Below are positions 37,317 to 46,271 of a DNA stretch of 64,000 nucleotides, piece by piece. Positions within the stretch are counted from its first letter, which is position 1. Every line of letters starts with the position of its first letter. The translations under genes and the position numbers were made by a program. Where the stretch lies: assembly GCA_937925685.1 (NCBI GenBank), contig CALAMI010000036.1, positions 1 to 64,000 on the forward strand. Reading direction: 5' to 3'. Source of the stretch: Candidatus Binatia bacterium. Lineage in GTDB: Bacteria > Desulfobacterota > Binatia > HRBIN30. The notes beneath the pieces are model-generated. The model had not been told where the DNA came from. It did no database searches and was given only the letters and a program-made list of their open reading frames with translations.

Positions 37317-38128
37317 GTTTCAAGTACTATACTGCGGATGCCGGCATCGCTGCGAGCCAGATTTTCTGGAGCTTCGACAGCGTGGCGGACCAGGTGGAAC
37401 TGTGTGATTATGAAACAACGCTGCCCGTGTTCTTGCGCGAGCTGCCACGCGACAGTGTCATCGTGGATGCTGGCTGTGGCCTCGCAAGATGGGTGATTTA
37501 CTTGCGGCGTCGTGGCTTCAAGGTAATGGGTACGGACTTAGCGAGGCCTGCATTGGTAGCGGCGGCGCAAAACGGTGCGCGTGGATGGCTCTTCGCATCC
37601 GACACGTTACGCTTGCCCCTCCGTGATTGCAGCTTAGGGGGTGTGATCTCCCTGGGCGTGATCGAACACGACGAAGCAGGCCCCGAGGCGGCTCTCAGGG
37701 AGCTGTACCGGGTCCTAAAGCCCGGAGGGGTGGCGCTGGTTTCCGTGCCGTACAATAATCCGTGGCGGCGCTGTGTCATCAACCACTTGCGGCGGTTGCG
37801 CGACTGGCAGAAGCGCCGTAGTGGCCTGAGGTTGCAGTTTGCCGAGTATCGATTTAGTGCGCGGGAGTTGCGAAAGTTCCTGGAACAGGCGGGCTTCCAG
37901 GTACAAGGCCTGTACGCCGATGACTTCCACCTGCCGCTAGGGAAGGGCTTGTGGGTCGATTCGTCGTCGTTTTTTGGGTACCGCGCTGGAATGTTCGAGA
38001 TGAAGGCAGGGCATAAACGGTGGGAGCTCAATCGCCGCGGCCGGTTTCTGCAACGTGTGACATTTGCCTTTTCTCCGTGGCTCGTTGCCGGAGGAGTGTT
38101 GGCAGTCGCTCGACGCCCTGAGGCGTGA
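37313..38128 (+). CDS. SAM-dependent methyltransferase, class I
   Basis: A 271-residue Rossmann-fold methyltransferase. The SAM motif I VIVDAGCGLARWVIYL lies near residue 50, motif II VMGTDLA near 74, and LYRVLKPGGVALVSVPYNNPW near 128 is the motif IV region. A GTG start overlaps the upstream glycosyltransferase stop and its stop overlaps the next glycosyltransferase, so it probably methylates a sugar or lipid-linked glycan in this pathway. The exact acceptor is unknown. Confidence 0.82.
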   Translation: MSFKYYTADAGIAASQIFWSFDSVADQVELCDYETTLPVFLRELPRDSVIVDAGCGLARWVIYLRRRGFKVMGTDLARPALVAAAQNGARGWLFASDTLRLPLRDCSLGGVISLGVIEHDEAGPEAALRELYRVLKPGGVALVSVPYNNPWRRCVINHLRRLRDWQKRRSGLRLQFAEYRFSARELRKFLEQAGFQVQGLYADDFHLPLGKGLWVDSSSFFGYRAGMFEMKAGHKRWELNRRGRFLQRVTFAFSPWLVAGGVLAVARRPEA

Positions 38129-39099
38129 ATTCAGTGCCAATGCGGGTTGCTGCCGTCATCGTGAACTGGAATCGAGCGGATCTTACCCGCAAGTGCGTCG
38201 ACAGCCTCCAGCGGGGACACCTTGTCCCTGCCTGGATCGTCGTTGTTGACAACGGTTCCCGCGAAGACCCCCGGCAAGCCTTTGCGGATATTCCTGGGGC
38301 CATCTCCTGGGTCTTGCTGCGCGAAAATCGTGGGTTTGCCGGTGGAGCGAACGCTGGTATCGAGTATGCCCTGCAGCAGGGTGCCGAAGCGATCTTCTTG
38401 GTGAACAATGACGCCGTAGCCGATCCGAACTGTCTTTTCGAACTGGCCGAAGCGTTAGCGGCTGACACCAAATTGGCTGCCGTGGGGGCCAAAACGCTCA
38501 CCCAGGAGGACCCACCCCGAATTCACACCGCCTACGGCGTGCTCACCTATCATGGTCCTCTCGTGCAGCAGCGAGGCTGGATGGAACCCGACATCAGCAA
38601 GTTCGACCGCTTCGCCGAAGTTGATTATGTGAGTGGTTGCGCCATGCTCCTTCGTCGCCAAGCGCTGGATGATGTCGGCCTCTTCGACTCCGAGTTTTTT
38701 GCCTATCACGAGGATTTGGAGTGGTGCGTGCGTGCACGGGCCGCCGGTTACCGCGTCGCTTACGTGCCGACAGCCGTGGTACGCCACCGCATGCACGCCT
38801 CGACCGACGGCGGCGGCTATTTGAGCCCTATCACGTACTTGTCCGCTCGGAACGCCGTCTTGTTCGTCAGGAAACACGCCTCCTTGCCCCTGCAACTGAA
38901 GTACGCAGTGCACCTGGCCGTCAACCTTGTAAAGGATGGGCTATTTCGGTGGCGGCGGAACGAGCTTGCCGGCTTCCGTCTGCGCTTGCAAGGCTTGCGC
39001 GATGGTTTGCTGAAGCGGCCGCTACCTTTGGAAAGGCTAGGCTTAGCCAGTCGCGCAACGTGGCACGACGACCCCCTGGGTGAGGCAAGGGATGGCTGA
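38125..39099 (+). CDS. GT2 glycosyltransferase, rhamnosyltransferase-like
   Basis: A 324-residue GT-A protein. AAVIVNWNRADLTRKCV near residue 9, VVVDNGSRED near 38, NRGFAGGANAGI near 70 and LVNNDAVADPN near 91 form the donor site. YVSGCAMLLRRQALDDVG near 170 with FFAYHEDLEWCVRARAAGY is shared with its paralogues. The GTG start overlaps the previous stop (GTGA), with an alternative ATG at 38140. The C-terminal part is basic and may sit on the membrane. Confidence 0.84.
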   Translation: MNSVPMRVAAVIVNWNRADLTRKCVDSLQRGHLVPAWIVVVDNGSREDPRQAFADIPGAISWVLLRENRGFAGGANAGIEYALQQGAEAIFLVNNDAVADPNCLFELAEALAADTKLAAVGAKTLTQEDPPRIHTAYGVLTYHGPLVQQRGWMEPDISKFDRFAEVDYVSGCAMLLRRQALDDVGLFDSEFFAYHEDLEWCVRARAAGYRVAYVPTAVVRHRMHASTDGGGYLSPITYLSARNAVLFVRKHASLPLQLKYAVHLAVNLVKDGLFRWRRNELAGFRLRLQGLRDGLLKRPLPLERLGLASRATWHDDPLGEARDG

Positions 39100-40015
39100 A
39101 CCTCACGTGGCGATTGTCATCTTGAACTGGAACGGCAAAGAGGACGTGCTGCGCTGCCTCTCGACGTTGCCACGAATTCGCTACTCGAACTGGAGCGCTA
39201 CCGTCGTCGACAACGCATCCTTCGACGGCAGCGTCGAGGCCATCCGGCAGTGGTTCCCTTGGCAGCGAGTGTTGGTGATGGAAAAAAACCTCGGCTTTTG
39301 CGGTGGGAACAACCGTGGAATCGCCGATGCCCTCGAACGCGGTGCCGACTACGTTTTGCTGCTCAACAACGACACCGAACTCCATCCAGAATTACTCACC
39401 AAGCTCGTAGAGGTTGCAGAAAGCGATCCCCGCATAGGTGCGGTCGGGGCAAAAAACATCTTGCTCGAGGATCACCGCCTCGTTTGGGGTGCCTATGGCG
39501 AGCTGCGGTACCACCGCGACCTGGTTCATTTGGTTGGCTCCCGGGTCTCCGACGGGCCACAACTGACCGTAGTGAAGGATGTAGACTGGGTCATCGGCAA
39601 TGGCATGATGTTGCGCCGCGAGGCGATTGAGACGGTCGGTGGCTTCGACGAAAACTTTTTTGGCTATCACGAAGACGTCGACTGGTGTGTCCGCGCCCGC
39701 AAAGCTGGCTTTCGGATTGTGTACAACGGATACGCCATTATTTATCACCGTGGTTTCGGAGCGGCGCATCCTGCTCGCCCACGGCCGTTCCCTGTACTGT
39801 ATTTTCTCGGACGCAACAGCATGCTTTTCGCTCGCAAACACGCAACCGTGCCGCAAATGTGTAAATTTGTCACCCTGTTTGTCTTGGGAGTTGCTTGGTG
39901 GATGTTCCGCGGAGTGCTCCGCGGCGATCGCTTGAAATCATACCTCTGGCTGGTTCGTGGATTTCTCGATGGAATCACTGGGCGCTTGCCCCTGCGGGAC
40001 CTCGGGCTGCAGTAG
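39092..40015 (+). CDS. GT2 glycosyltransferase, rhamnosyltransferase-like
   Basis: A 307-residue GT-A protein. VAIVILNWNGKEDVLRCL near residue 5, ATVVDNASFDGS near 32, NLGFCGGNNRGI near 65 and LLNNDTELHP near 89 form the donor site. DWVIGNGMMLRREAIETVG near 163 and FFGYHEDVDWCVRARKAGF near 187 are the shared acceptor-side segments. The ATG at 39092 overlaps the previous gene by 8 nt. A 105-bp gap to the flippase is the only larger gap within the glycan locus. Confidence 0.84.
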   Translation: MAEPHVAIVILNWNGKEDVLRCLSTLPRIRYSNWSATVVDNASFDGSVEAIRQWFPWQRVLVMEKNLGFCGGNNRGIADALERGADYVLLLNNDTELHPELLTKLVEVAESDPRIGAVGAKNILLEDHRLVWGAYGELRYHRDLVHLVGSRVSDGPQLTVVKDVDWVIGNGMMLRREAIETVGGFDENFFGYHEDVDWCVRARKAGFRIVYNGYAIIYHRGFGAAHPARPRPFPVLYFLGRNSMLFARKHATVPQMCKFVTLFVLGVAWWMFRGVLRGDRLKSYLWLVRGFLDGITGRLPLRDLGLQ

Positions 40016-40120
40016 CTTTGGCCTAGCCCGGGGCAGGGCCAGCTTTGAACGTGGCCATGCCGTTCCAGGGGCGAGCCGGAAACCCTACTCGAAGGCGGCT
40101 TCCCCACCGTAGCGGGGCAA

Positions 40121-41542
40121 ATGCGCATGAGTCGACGGTTGTTGCGCAATTCGGTGAGCGGCCTGAGCGGCATGGTCCTGCAAAAGGCTGTCCATTTGTT
40201 CACGATGATCGTGCTCGCACGCATGCTAGGTGCAGAGCAGTTCGGGGTGTACGCATTCGTTGGCGCCTTGGTGTTTTTTTTCGGCTTTCTGACCGACCTC
40301 GGGATGGAGCGGGTGCTCACCCGTGAGCTAGCGGCTAAGCCGGAGGAGGCGAGGGTCCTGTTAGGAACTGCCTTGTGCCTTCGCGTTGTCCTTGGCTTAC
40401 TCGCCGCCGGTATCGGGGTAGCCGTGGGCTGGCTGTGGGGGTTCGATCAGATCACGTTTGCCTGTTTGTTGCTTGCGTTAGCCGGGCTGCCTCTCGGAAC
40501 TGATTTACTGGCTCGGGCTTACTTTCAAAGCCGTCTGGAGATTCGTAACTACTACCGCATCGCGTTGGCCGGGAGTGCGACCTTTCTTGCCCTTGTGAGC
40601 ATTTGCTGGTGGCGGCAAGGCTCGGTGGTCGCTGTCTTCGCGCTTGGCCTGATCAATGGAGTAGTGTACGCAGCACTCTACCTTCGGTCGGTGCACGCTC
40701 GAGTCAGTATCGCTCCGGCTGTTTCACTGACGCGAGCGCGCGGCTTGCTGCGCGAGGGATTTCAGATCGGGTTGCTGGCTCTTCTGTTCATGACCGCGTT
40801 GCGGATCGACCAAATCCTGCTCTTCCAGTTGCGCGGGGCAGAGGAGGTAGGAAAATACGCGGCGGCTGTGCGTTTGACCGAGGCCTTGGGCATGTTTTCC
40901 GAAGCCGTGATGCTGTCCCTGTTTCCTTTGCTCGCGGCTAGCCGCCACTCCAGTCCCGGTGTGTTTCGGCAACGCTATCGCCTAGGTTTCCGCTACCTTG
41001 CCGCGGCGGGAACGTTGCTGGCCTTGGGATTGAGCTATCTTGCTGCCGACTTGTTGCGCTTGGTGTTCGGTCCGAAATACAGCACGGCTTGGCCGGCAGT
41101 CGTGTTTTTGAGCTGGAATTTATTCCTAAGCTACCTGGGTACAGTTTATGTCAACGTGTTTCTCATCGAATGCTGGTATCGCTTGTTGTTGCTCGTGAGT
41201 GCTGTCTCGGTTGCGGTAAACATCGTTTTCAACATCTTGTGGATTCCCGCCTATGGCAGTGCCGGAGCTGCAGGGGCCACCTTGTTGAGCAGCGTCGTCG
41301 GTTTCAGTTTATGGTTTTTCTTTCCAGCGACACGTCCTGTTTTAGCGGATTGCCTACGGTCCAGCGCACCCGCAATTGCGGCGGGTGCACTATCTGCAAC
41401 TGTGGGAGTCGTGCTCTTGCAATGGGGTGGGCCTTCATTTGCGCTAGTTTCACTTGCCTTGTACCTAGTTTTGCTGGTCGTTACCGGTGGGCTAACTAAG
41501 GCCGATCTCCAGCGGCTGTATGCCAACCCACAGTCGGGCTAG
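40121..41542 (+). CDS. Oligosaccharide flippase, Wzx/MOP type
   Basis: A 473-residue integral membrane protein with about 12-14 hydrophobic segments. The N-terminal GMVLQKAVHLFTMIVLARMLGAEQFGVYAF is typical of polysaccharide-export flippases of the MOP superfamily, as is the central ALRIDQILLFQLRGAEEVGKYAAAVRL near residue 227. It would move a lipid-linked glycan built by the adjacent glycosyltransferases across the inner membrane. Its last 47 bp overlap the convergent trmB. Confidence 0.84.
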   Translation: MRMSRRLLRNSVSGLSGMVLQKAVHLFTMIVLARMLGAEQFGVYAFVGALVFFFGFLTDLGMERVLTRELAAKPEEARVLLGTALCLRVVLGLLAAGIGVAVGWLWGFDQITFACLLLALAGLPLGTDLLARAYFQSRLEIRNYYRIALAGSATFLALVSICWWRQGSVVAVFALGLINGVVYAALYLRSVHARVSIAPAVSLTRARGLLREGFQIGLLALLFMTALRIDQILLFQLRGAEEVGKYAAAVRLTEALGMFSEAVMLSLFPLLAASRHSSPGVFRQRYRLGFRYLAAAGTLLALGLSYLAADLLRLVFGPKYSTAWPAVVFLSWNLFLSYLGTVYVNVFLIECWYRLLLLVSAVSVAVNIVFNILWIPAYGSAGAAGATLLSSVVGFSLWFFFPATRPVLADCLRSSAPAIAAGALSATVGVVLLQWGGPSFALVSLALYLVLLVVTGGLTKADLQRLYANPQSG

Positions 41543-42107
41543 GCACCTTTCTCGTTGCCACCGGAGGCCGGACGAATGTTCCCTGCCAAATGGTGGCACC
41601 GCGCTGCAGCCCCTTTTTCTCGAATGCCGTGGGGCTCGGGCGAGGCCGCGTCGGTAATGCGCTCAAGGTAACACCGCTGCTTTCCAAGCACTCTTTTGCC
41701 AGGCGCCAGACCGAAAGTACGTCCGTGGCCAGATAAACCAGCCCCCCTGCAGCCAAGGTGCGCGCCAGGTCGCGCGCAAAATCTGGAGTAAACAGACGTC
41801 GCTTGTGGTGGCGCCGTTTCCACCAGGGGTCGGGGAAATAAATGTGGTAAGCGCTCACGCTTGCATCCGGAATGAGGCGAACGACGCACTGCGCCGGGGC
41901 ATGAACGATGCGAACGTTTCGTAGCCCCTGCTGTTCTACGAGTGCGCTGACACGGACGGCCCGGCTGCGCGAGGCTTCGATGGCGAAAAAGTTCACCGCT
42001 GGCCGTTGAGCTGCTTCCCGACAGAGGAAGGTACCGGTGCCTGGACCGATCTCGACTTCAACCGGTGCGGCCCGCTCGAAGATCGCTGTCCAGAACTCAG
42101 TAGCCAT
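41496..42107 (-). CDS. trmB: tRNA (guanine-N7)-methyltransferase TrmB
   Basis: Methylates G46 in the variable loop of tRNAs. VEVEIGPGTGTFLCREAA near residue 17 is the SAM loop. FFAIEASRSRAVRV near 41 follows, and YHIYFPDPWWKRRHHKRRL near 88 is the family signature. The C-terminus (about 165-203) is a Pro/Arg-rich tail not usual in TrmB. The ATG at 42107 overlaps the upstream SDR stop by 11 nt; the longer frame to 42197 lies inside that gene and is rejected. The 3' end overlaps the flippase gene on the opposite strand. Confidence 0.9.
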   Translation of the reverse strand: MATEFWTAIFERAAPVEVEIGPGTGTFLCREAAQRPAVNFFAIEASRSRAVRVSALVEQQGLRNVRIVHAPAQCVVRLIPDASVSAYHIYFPDPWWKRRHHKRRLFTPDFARDLARTLAAGGLVYLATDVLSVWRLAKECLESSGVTLSALPTRPRPSPTAFEKKGLQRGATIWQGTFVRPPVATRKVPSPTVGWHTAAGDRP

Positions 42108-42849
42108 CGTCGCCAGCAAGTAACCGTCCACCATCCACAGGCAAGACCACACCGGTGACGTAGTCGTTGCGGCACAAGAACAGCACCGCCTCAGCAACGT
42201 GTTCTGGCGCTCCTGCCCTCCTCAGGAGGGTTCGCTCGATTTCCCGTTGCTGCTGATCGACAGGGAACCCAGGTGGGAATAAAATGGGGCCGGGGGCAAC
42301 GGCATTCACTCGCACCGCGGGTGCGAGCTCTTTGGCCAGCGTGCGCACCATGGCCACAACGCCAGCCTTGGCGATGTTGTACGCTAAGTACCCCTTCCAG
42401 GGACGCAAAGCAGCCACATCTGCCAGGGCTACGATACTGCCGCTGCCCTGATCACGCATCCATACACCAAAGCTGCGCGCGACCCAGAGCGCGCTGAACA
42501 AGTTGTCCTGGAGCATGCGCTGAAAAATCTCGTCGGAGAAATGGTCCACAGGTGTACCTTCGAAAGCACCGGCATTGGCTACAAGAACGTCGATCCGCTG
42601 GAATCGTCGCACCACGGTTTCCCGCAGTGCCTCGGCCTGCGCTCGAACGGAGAGGTCTCCTTGGTGCAAGAGGACTTCCGCACCGGCGCGGCGAGCCAGC
42701 TCGGCAGTGGTTTCTATGGTGGGGCGTTTGGTCCGGTAATGGAGGACCACATCGTAGCCGGCGCGAGCCAAAGCCACGACAATTGCTTGCCCGATTCGCT
42801 CTCCGCCAGCAGTCACTGCGGCTACCGGTTTCATCCCCAACGTGGTCAT
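42097..42849 (-). CDS. Short-chain dehydrogenase/reductase, pteridine-reductase type
   Basis: A 250-residue Rossmann enzyme. The cofactor motif is VTAGGERIGQAI near residue 13 with an HYR segment at the end of strand 2, and the catalytic YNIAK is near 157. Where classical SDRs have the catalytic Ser before that motif, the protein has Asp (IVALADVAALRP near 141), as in FolM and PTR1 pteridine reductases. NADPH-dependent reduction of dihydropterin or folate is therefore likely but unproven. It is the first gene of a leftward pair with trmB. Confidence 0.75.
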   Translation of the reverse strand: MTTLGMKPVAAVTAGGERIGQAIVVALARAGYDVVLHYRTKRPTIETTAELARRAGAEVLLHQGDLSVRAQAEALRETVVRRFQRIDVLVANAGAFEGTPVDHFSDEIFQRMLQDNLFSALWVARSFGVWMRDQGSGSIVALADVAALRPWKGYLAYNIAKAGVVAMVRTLAKELAPAVRVNAVAPGPILFPPGFPVDQQQREIERTLLRRAGAPEHVAEAVLFLCRNDYVTGVVLPVDGGRLLAGDDGY

Positions 42850-42919
42850 CGCGTTGCCTTAGGCGCTGCCGTGAAGTACTAGGCATAGCATCATTCACGG
42901 GTTCTAGAGGGAGTGCAAG

Positions 42920-44014
42920 ATGAGAGCTGCCGTATTGCAAGCTTGGAACGAGCCATTTCAGGTTCAAGAGGTCAATCTCGATTCACCACACCAAGGCGAG
43001 GTGCTGGTGAAAGTTGTCGCCAGTGGCGTGTGCCACAGCGACTTGAGCATCCAACGTGGCTTGCTGCCCATGATGCCGCCGATCATCATCGGACACGAGG
43101 GGGCCGGCATTGTCGAAGAGGTTGGCCCAGGTGTCAGCTCGGTTCAGAAAGGCGACCATGTGGTGCTGACTTGGCTTTACTCTTGCGGATATTGTCGAGA
43201 TTGTGGGCGTGGCCGTCCGCACCTCTGTGAAAAAGCCGCGATGGCCACCATGTCGGGGGCGATGTACGATGGAACGACTCGCTTCCAACTCCACGGCCAG
43301 CCCCTGCGGCACTGGTGCGGCTCGTTTGCGGAGTACACCGTGGTGCCAGAGCAAGCCGTCATTCCCATCCGCAGGGATGTATCCCTGACCAGTGCGTGCC
43401 TGGTCGGTTGTGGAGTGATGACTGGCGTGGGTGCGGCAATGAATACGGCGCGTGTCGAACCAGGGGACACAGTTGCCGTGGTTGGTTGTGGAGGGGTTGG
43501 CCTTAACGTGATCCAAGGGGCACAGGTTTGTGGTGCAGAGCGGATTATCGCTGTAGACTTGGTGGCCAAGAAGCTGGAACTGGCGAAGCAGTTTGGCGCT
43601 ACAGACACGGTCAATCCGAGCGATGGTGATTGGACCGACCAGGTGCGTGCGTTGACTGCCGGTAAAGGTGCGGATTTTGTTTTCGAGGTGGTCGGGAACC
43701 CCAACTTGATCCAGCAGGCATTTTCTGCGGTGCGGCGCGGTGGCAAGCTGGTGATCGTGGGCGTGCCACCGCTAGGACAACAGGTGACGTTTCCGGCCAT
43801 GAACTTTCCCTTGGAAGAAAAGGGCGTGATCGGCTCGTATTATGGATCGCCGCGGTTTCGCTACGATATGCCTCGGATTCTCGACCTTTACATGGCCAAG
43901 CGCATCAAGCTCGATGAGCTGGTCAGTCGCCAACTGAAGCTCGATGAGATCAACTTGGCCATGAGCTTGATCGACCAAGGGGAAGTGGCCCGCAGCGTCA
44001 TCGTGCACGCGTAG
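42920..44014 (+). CDS. Zinc-dependent alcohol dehydrogenase, class III-like
   Basis: A 364-residue medium-chain dehydrogenase. The catalytic zinc site shows GVCHSDLSI near residue 37 and GHEGAGIVEEVG near 58. The structural zinc loop is CGYCRDCGRGRPHLC near 93. The NAD-binding motif VVGCGGVGLNVIQGA lies near 190, followed by Asp in IIAVDL, favouring NAD(H). It resembles mycobacterial AdhD/NDMA-type alcohol dehydrogenases. GAGGGAG precedes the ATG. The physiological alcohol is unknown. Confidence 0.86.
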   Translation: MRAAVLQAWNEPFQVQEVNLDSPHQGEVLVKVVASGVCHSDLSIQRGLLPMMPPIIIGHEGAGIVEEVGPGVSSVQKGDHVVLTWLYSCGYCRDCGRGRPHLCEKAAMATMSGAMYDGTTRFQLHGQPLRHWCGSFAEYTVVPEQAVIPIRRDVSLTSACLVGCGVMTGVGAAMNTARVEPGDTVAVVGCGGVGLNVIQGAQVCGAERIIAVDLVAKKLELAKQFGATDTVNPSDGDWTDQVRALTAGKGADFVFEVVGNPNLIQQAFSAVRRGGKLVIVGVPPLGQQVTFPAMNFPLEEKGVIGSYYGSPRFRYDMPRILDLYMAKRIKLDELVSRQLKLDEINLAMSLIDQGEVARSVIVHA

Positions 44015-44054
44015 AGAAGCGCGCCGTCGCTTCCTCCCGCGACGTTGCCAAGGC

Positions 44055-45047
44055 TCAGGCCCGAGCCGGTGCCAAACCCTCGAGTGTTGCCCGGATCACC
44101 TCGGGATCGAAGCTGAGGACGCTAATGGCCGTCGTATTCACCCCGGCGGCTACGTAGTCAGCGATCCGCTGGCGGCACTCTTCGATGCTGCCGAAAATTG
44201 CCAAGGCGTCGACAAAACGGTCGCTCATTCCCTTGCGAGTCAAAGCGCGGTCGCCCTTGCGGAACCCCTCCGCAATCCAACGGGCTTCCTCCTCGAACCC
44301 ATACCAGGCTGCGAAGCGATTGTAGACAGGAGTGGCAAAGTAGCCCGTGAGGGCGCTGCGGAAAAGCTCGCGCGCGGCTTGGCGATCGTTCGTGACCATC
44401 ACTTGATGGCGGCAAACGATTTCCAGTGCCTTGGGGTCCCGACCTATGCGCTGCGCCCCAATGGCGATGTGCTCCCGCATCCGCGCTAAGGCTTCAACCG
44501 GGAATAGGTTCACGGCCACTCCATCGCCAATTTCGCCCGCCAACTCGAGCATGGGAGGGCGCAATGCACCCACATAAATCGGCACAGGAGCGGAGGGGAG
44601 CACGAATAAACGCAACCCCCGGCTCTTCACTGTTTTTCCTTCGAACGCGCTTTTCTCCCCCTTCAGCAGTGCCCGTACCAGCTCCACCGTCTCCCGCACC
44701 CGAGTCACCGGCTTCTCGAACGGCAAGCCATGCCATTGCTCCACAATGGCGTGGCTCGATGAGCCTAAGCCCAAGATGAAGCGCCCTGGTGCTAACTGCC
44801 CCAGCGTTGCCGCCGCCTGGGCAAGCACGCCAGGGGTGCGCGTGTAGACTGGGGAAACCGCGATGCCGACGCGCAAACGCTGGGTCACCTGGCAAACTGC
44901 TGCAGCAAGCGCGAAGGGGTCTGGCCCGTTCGTGTCCGCGATCCACACGCTTTCATAACCCAAGTCCTCCGCTCGCTGTGCCCACCACAGACAAGTGCGG
45001 AGGTCGGGAGGAACGGGCAAGCTGATACCAAGTTTCCCTAGATCCAT
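44055..45047 (-). CDS. Luciferase-like (LLM) F420-type oxidoreductase
   Basis: A 330-residue TIM-barrel protein. LGISLPVPPDLRTCLWWAQRAEDLGYESVWIADT is the typical opening. RFILGLGSSSHAIVEQWHG near residue 88 and PIYVGALRPPMLELAGEIGDGVAVNL near 157 are family segments. The pattern matches the actinobacterial F420-dependent group more than the FMN luciferases. It converges with the alcohol dehydrogenase gene 40 bp away and diverges from the malyl-CoA lyase gene. Substrate unknown. Confidence 0.82.
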   Translation of the reverse strand: MDLGKLGISLPVPPDLRTCLWWAQRAEDLGYESVWIADTNGPDPFALAAAVCQVTQRLRVGIAVSPVYTRTPGVLAQAAATLGQLAPGRFILGLGSSSHAIVEQWHGLPFEKPVTRVRETVELVRALLKGEKSAFEGKTVKSRGLRLFVLPSAPVPIYVGALRPPMLELAGEIGDGVAVNLFPVEALARMREHIAIGAQRIGRDPKALEIVCRHQVMVTNDRQAARELFRSALTGYFATPVYNRFAAWYGFEEEARWIAEGFRKGDRALTRKGMSDRFVDALAIFGSIEECRQRIADYVAAGVNTTAISVLSFDPEVIRATLEGLAPARA

Positions 45048-45194
45048 GAGCGAAAATTCCTACTGTGGAACCAGCTGCAGAACAACCCAGGGTCGCTGCT
45101 AATGCGACGGCAAAGAAAAGTTCACGGGTTGCCCCAGGTATACCGAACTGACTAGAAGATTGCCCACCTTCGCCACAAAACTCAGGGAGGCTGA

Positions 45195-46268
45195 ATGCGG
45201 AACCCACGAGAGTTTTTTCGACCCTTGGCCATGGGGGCCCCAGAGCCTTTGAAAGAAGTGCCGGTCAAGCCTTCGCGCGTGATCCACTTCTTCGATCCCA
45301 GTAATCCAAAAATGGCGGCAAAGTTGCCAGAGTTGGCCCGCCAAGCGGACATTCTTTTGGGAAACCTCGAAGATGCTATCCCCATGGACAAGAAGGAGGC
45401 TGCGCGACAGGGGCTTATCCGGATCGCTCAGGAGGTAGACCTAGGTGACACGCCCTTATGGACGCGCGTGAACAGTCTCGAAAGCCCCTGGTTTCTCGAT
45501 GACATGATCCGAATCGTGACCGAGGCTGGCGAGCGAATCGAAGTCATCATGGTGCCCAAAGTCGAGGGGCCGTGGGACATCCACTATGTCGACCGACTCC
45601 TAGCGCAGCTCGAGGCCCGCGCAAAATTGAGCCGGCCCATTCTCGTCCATGCGATCCTGGAAACTTCGTTGGGGATGATCAACGTCGAGGAAATCTGTGC
45701 CGCGAGTCCACGGATGCAAGGAGTCAGCTTCGGGCCGGCCGACCTGGCGGCTTCCCGGCGCATGAAAACGACGCGAGTGGGTGGTGGTCATCCGGCGTAT
45801 CTGGTGCGCGCTGATCCCGATCCGAAGAACCCTGAGGCCCCCCGCCCTGTCGCTCAGCAAGACCCGTGGCATTATTCTATCGCCCGCATGGTCGACGCTT
45901 GCACGGCCACGGGAGCACTGCCTTTTTATGGGCCTTTTGGGGATATTTCCGATCCTCTGGGGTGTGAGGACCAGTTTCGTGCCGCGTTCTTGTTGGGCTG
46001 CGTTGGTGCCTGGTCGCTTCATCCGAGCCAGATTCCCATTGCCAAAAAGGTCTTTAGTCCTCCCCCCGACGAAGTTGCATTTGCGCGCAAGGTGATGGCG
46101 GCCATGCCTGACGGCCGCGGTGTTCAAATGATCGACGGGAAGATGCAAGACGATGCCACATGGAAGCAATGCCGTGTCATGGTGACGTTGGCCAAGCTGC
46201 TTGCCCGCAAGGATCCAGAGCTCGCGGCCACTTATGGTTTCACGCCCGAAGACTTACGGGAGGTTTGA
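45195..46268 (+). CDS. Malyl-CoA / beta-methylmalyl-CoA lyase-like protein (HpcH/HpaI-CitE family)
   Basis: A 357-residue aldolase-fold enzyme. [14 protein letters not shown] near residue 52 holds the family Glu-Asp, and [19 protein letters not shown] near 116 follows. [19 protein letters not shown] near 175 and [18 protein letters not shown] near 225, with GPFGDISD, closely match Rhodobacter Mcl. [11 protein letters not shown] near 276 carries the conserved His. It should cleave malyl-CoA (or condense glyoxylate with acyl-CoA). AGGGAGG precedes the ATG. The hydrolase and PEP carboxykinase genes follow closely. Confidence 0.85.
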   Translation: MRNPREFFRPLAMGAPEPLKEVPVKPSRVIHFFDPSNPKMAAKLPELARQADILLGNLEDAIPMDKKEAARQGLIRIAQEVDLGDTPLWTRVNSLESPWFLDDMIRIVTEAGERIEVIMVPKVEGPWDIHYVDRLLAQLEARAKLSRPILVHAILETSLGMINVEEICAASPRMQGVSFGPADLAASRRMKTTRVGGGHPAYLVRADPDPKNPEAPRPVAQQDPWHYSIARMVDACTATGALPFYGPFGDISDPLGCEDQFRAAFLLGCVGAWSLHPSQIPIAKKVFSPPPDEVAFARKVMAAMPDGRGVQMIDGKMQDDATWKQCRVMVTLAKLLARKDPELAATYGFTPEDLREV

Positions 46269-46271
46269 TGG

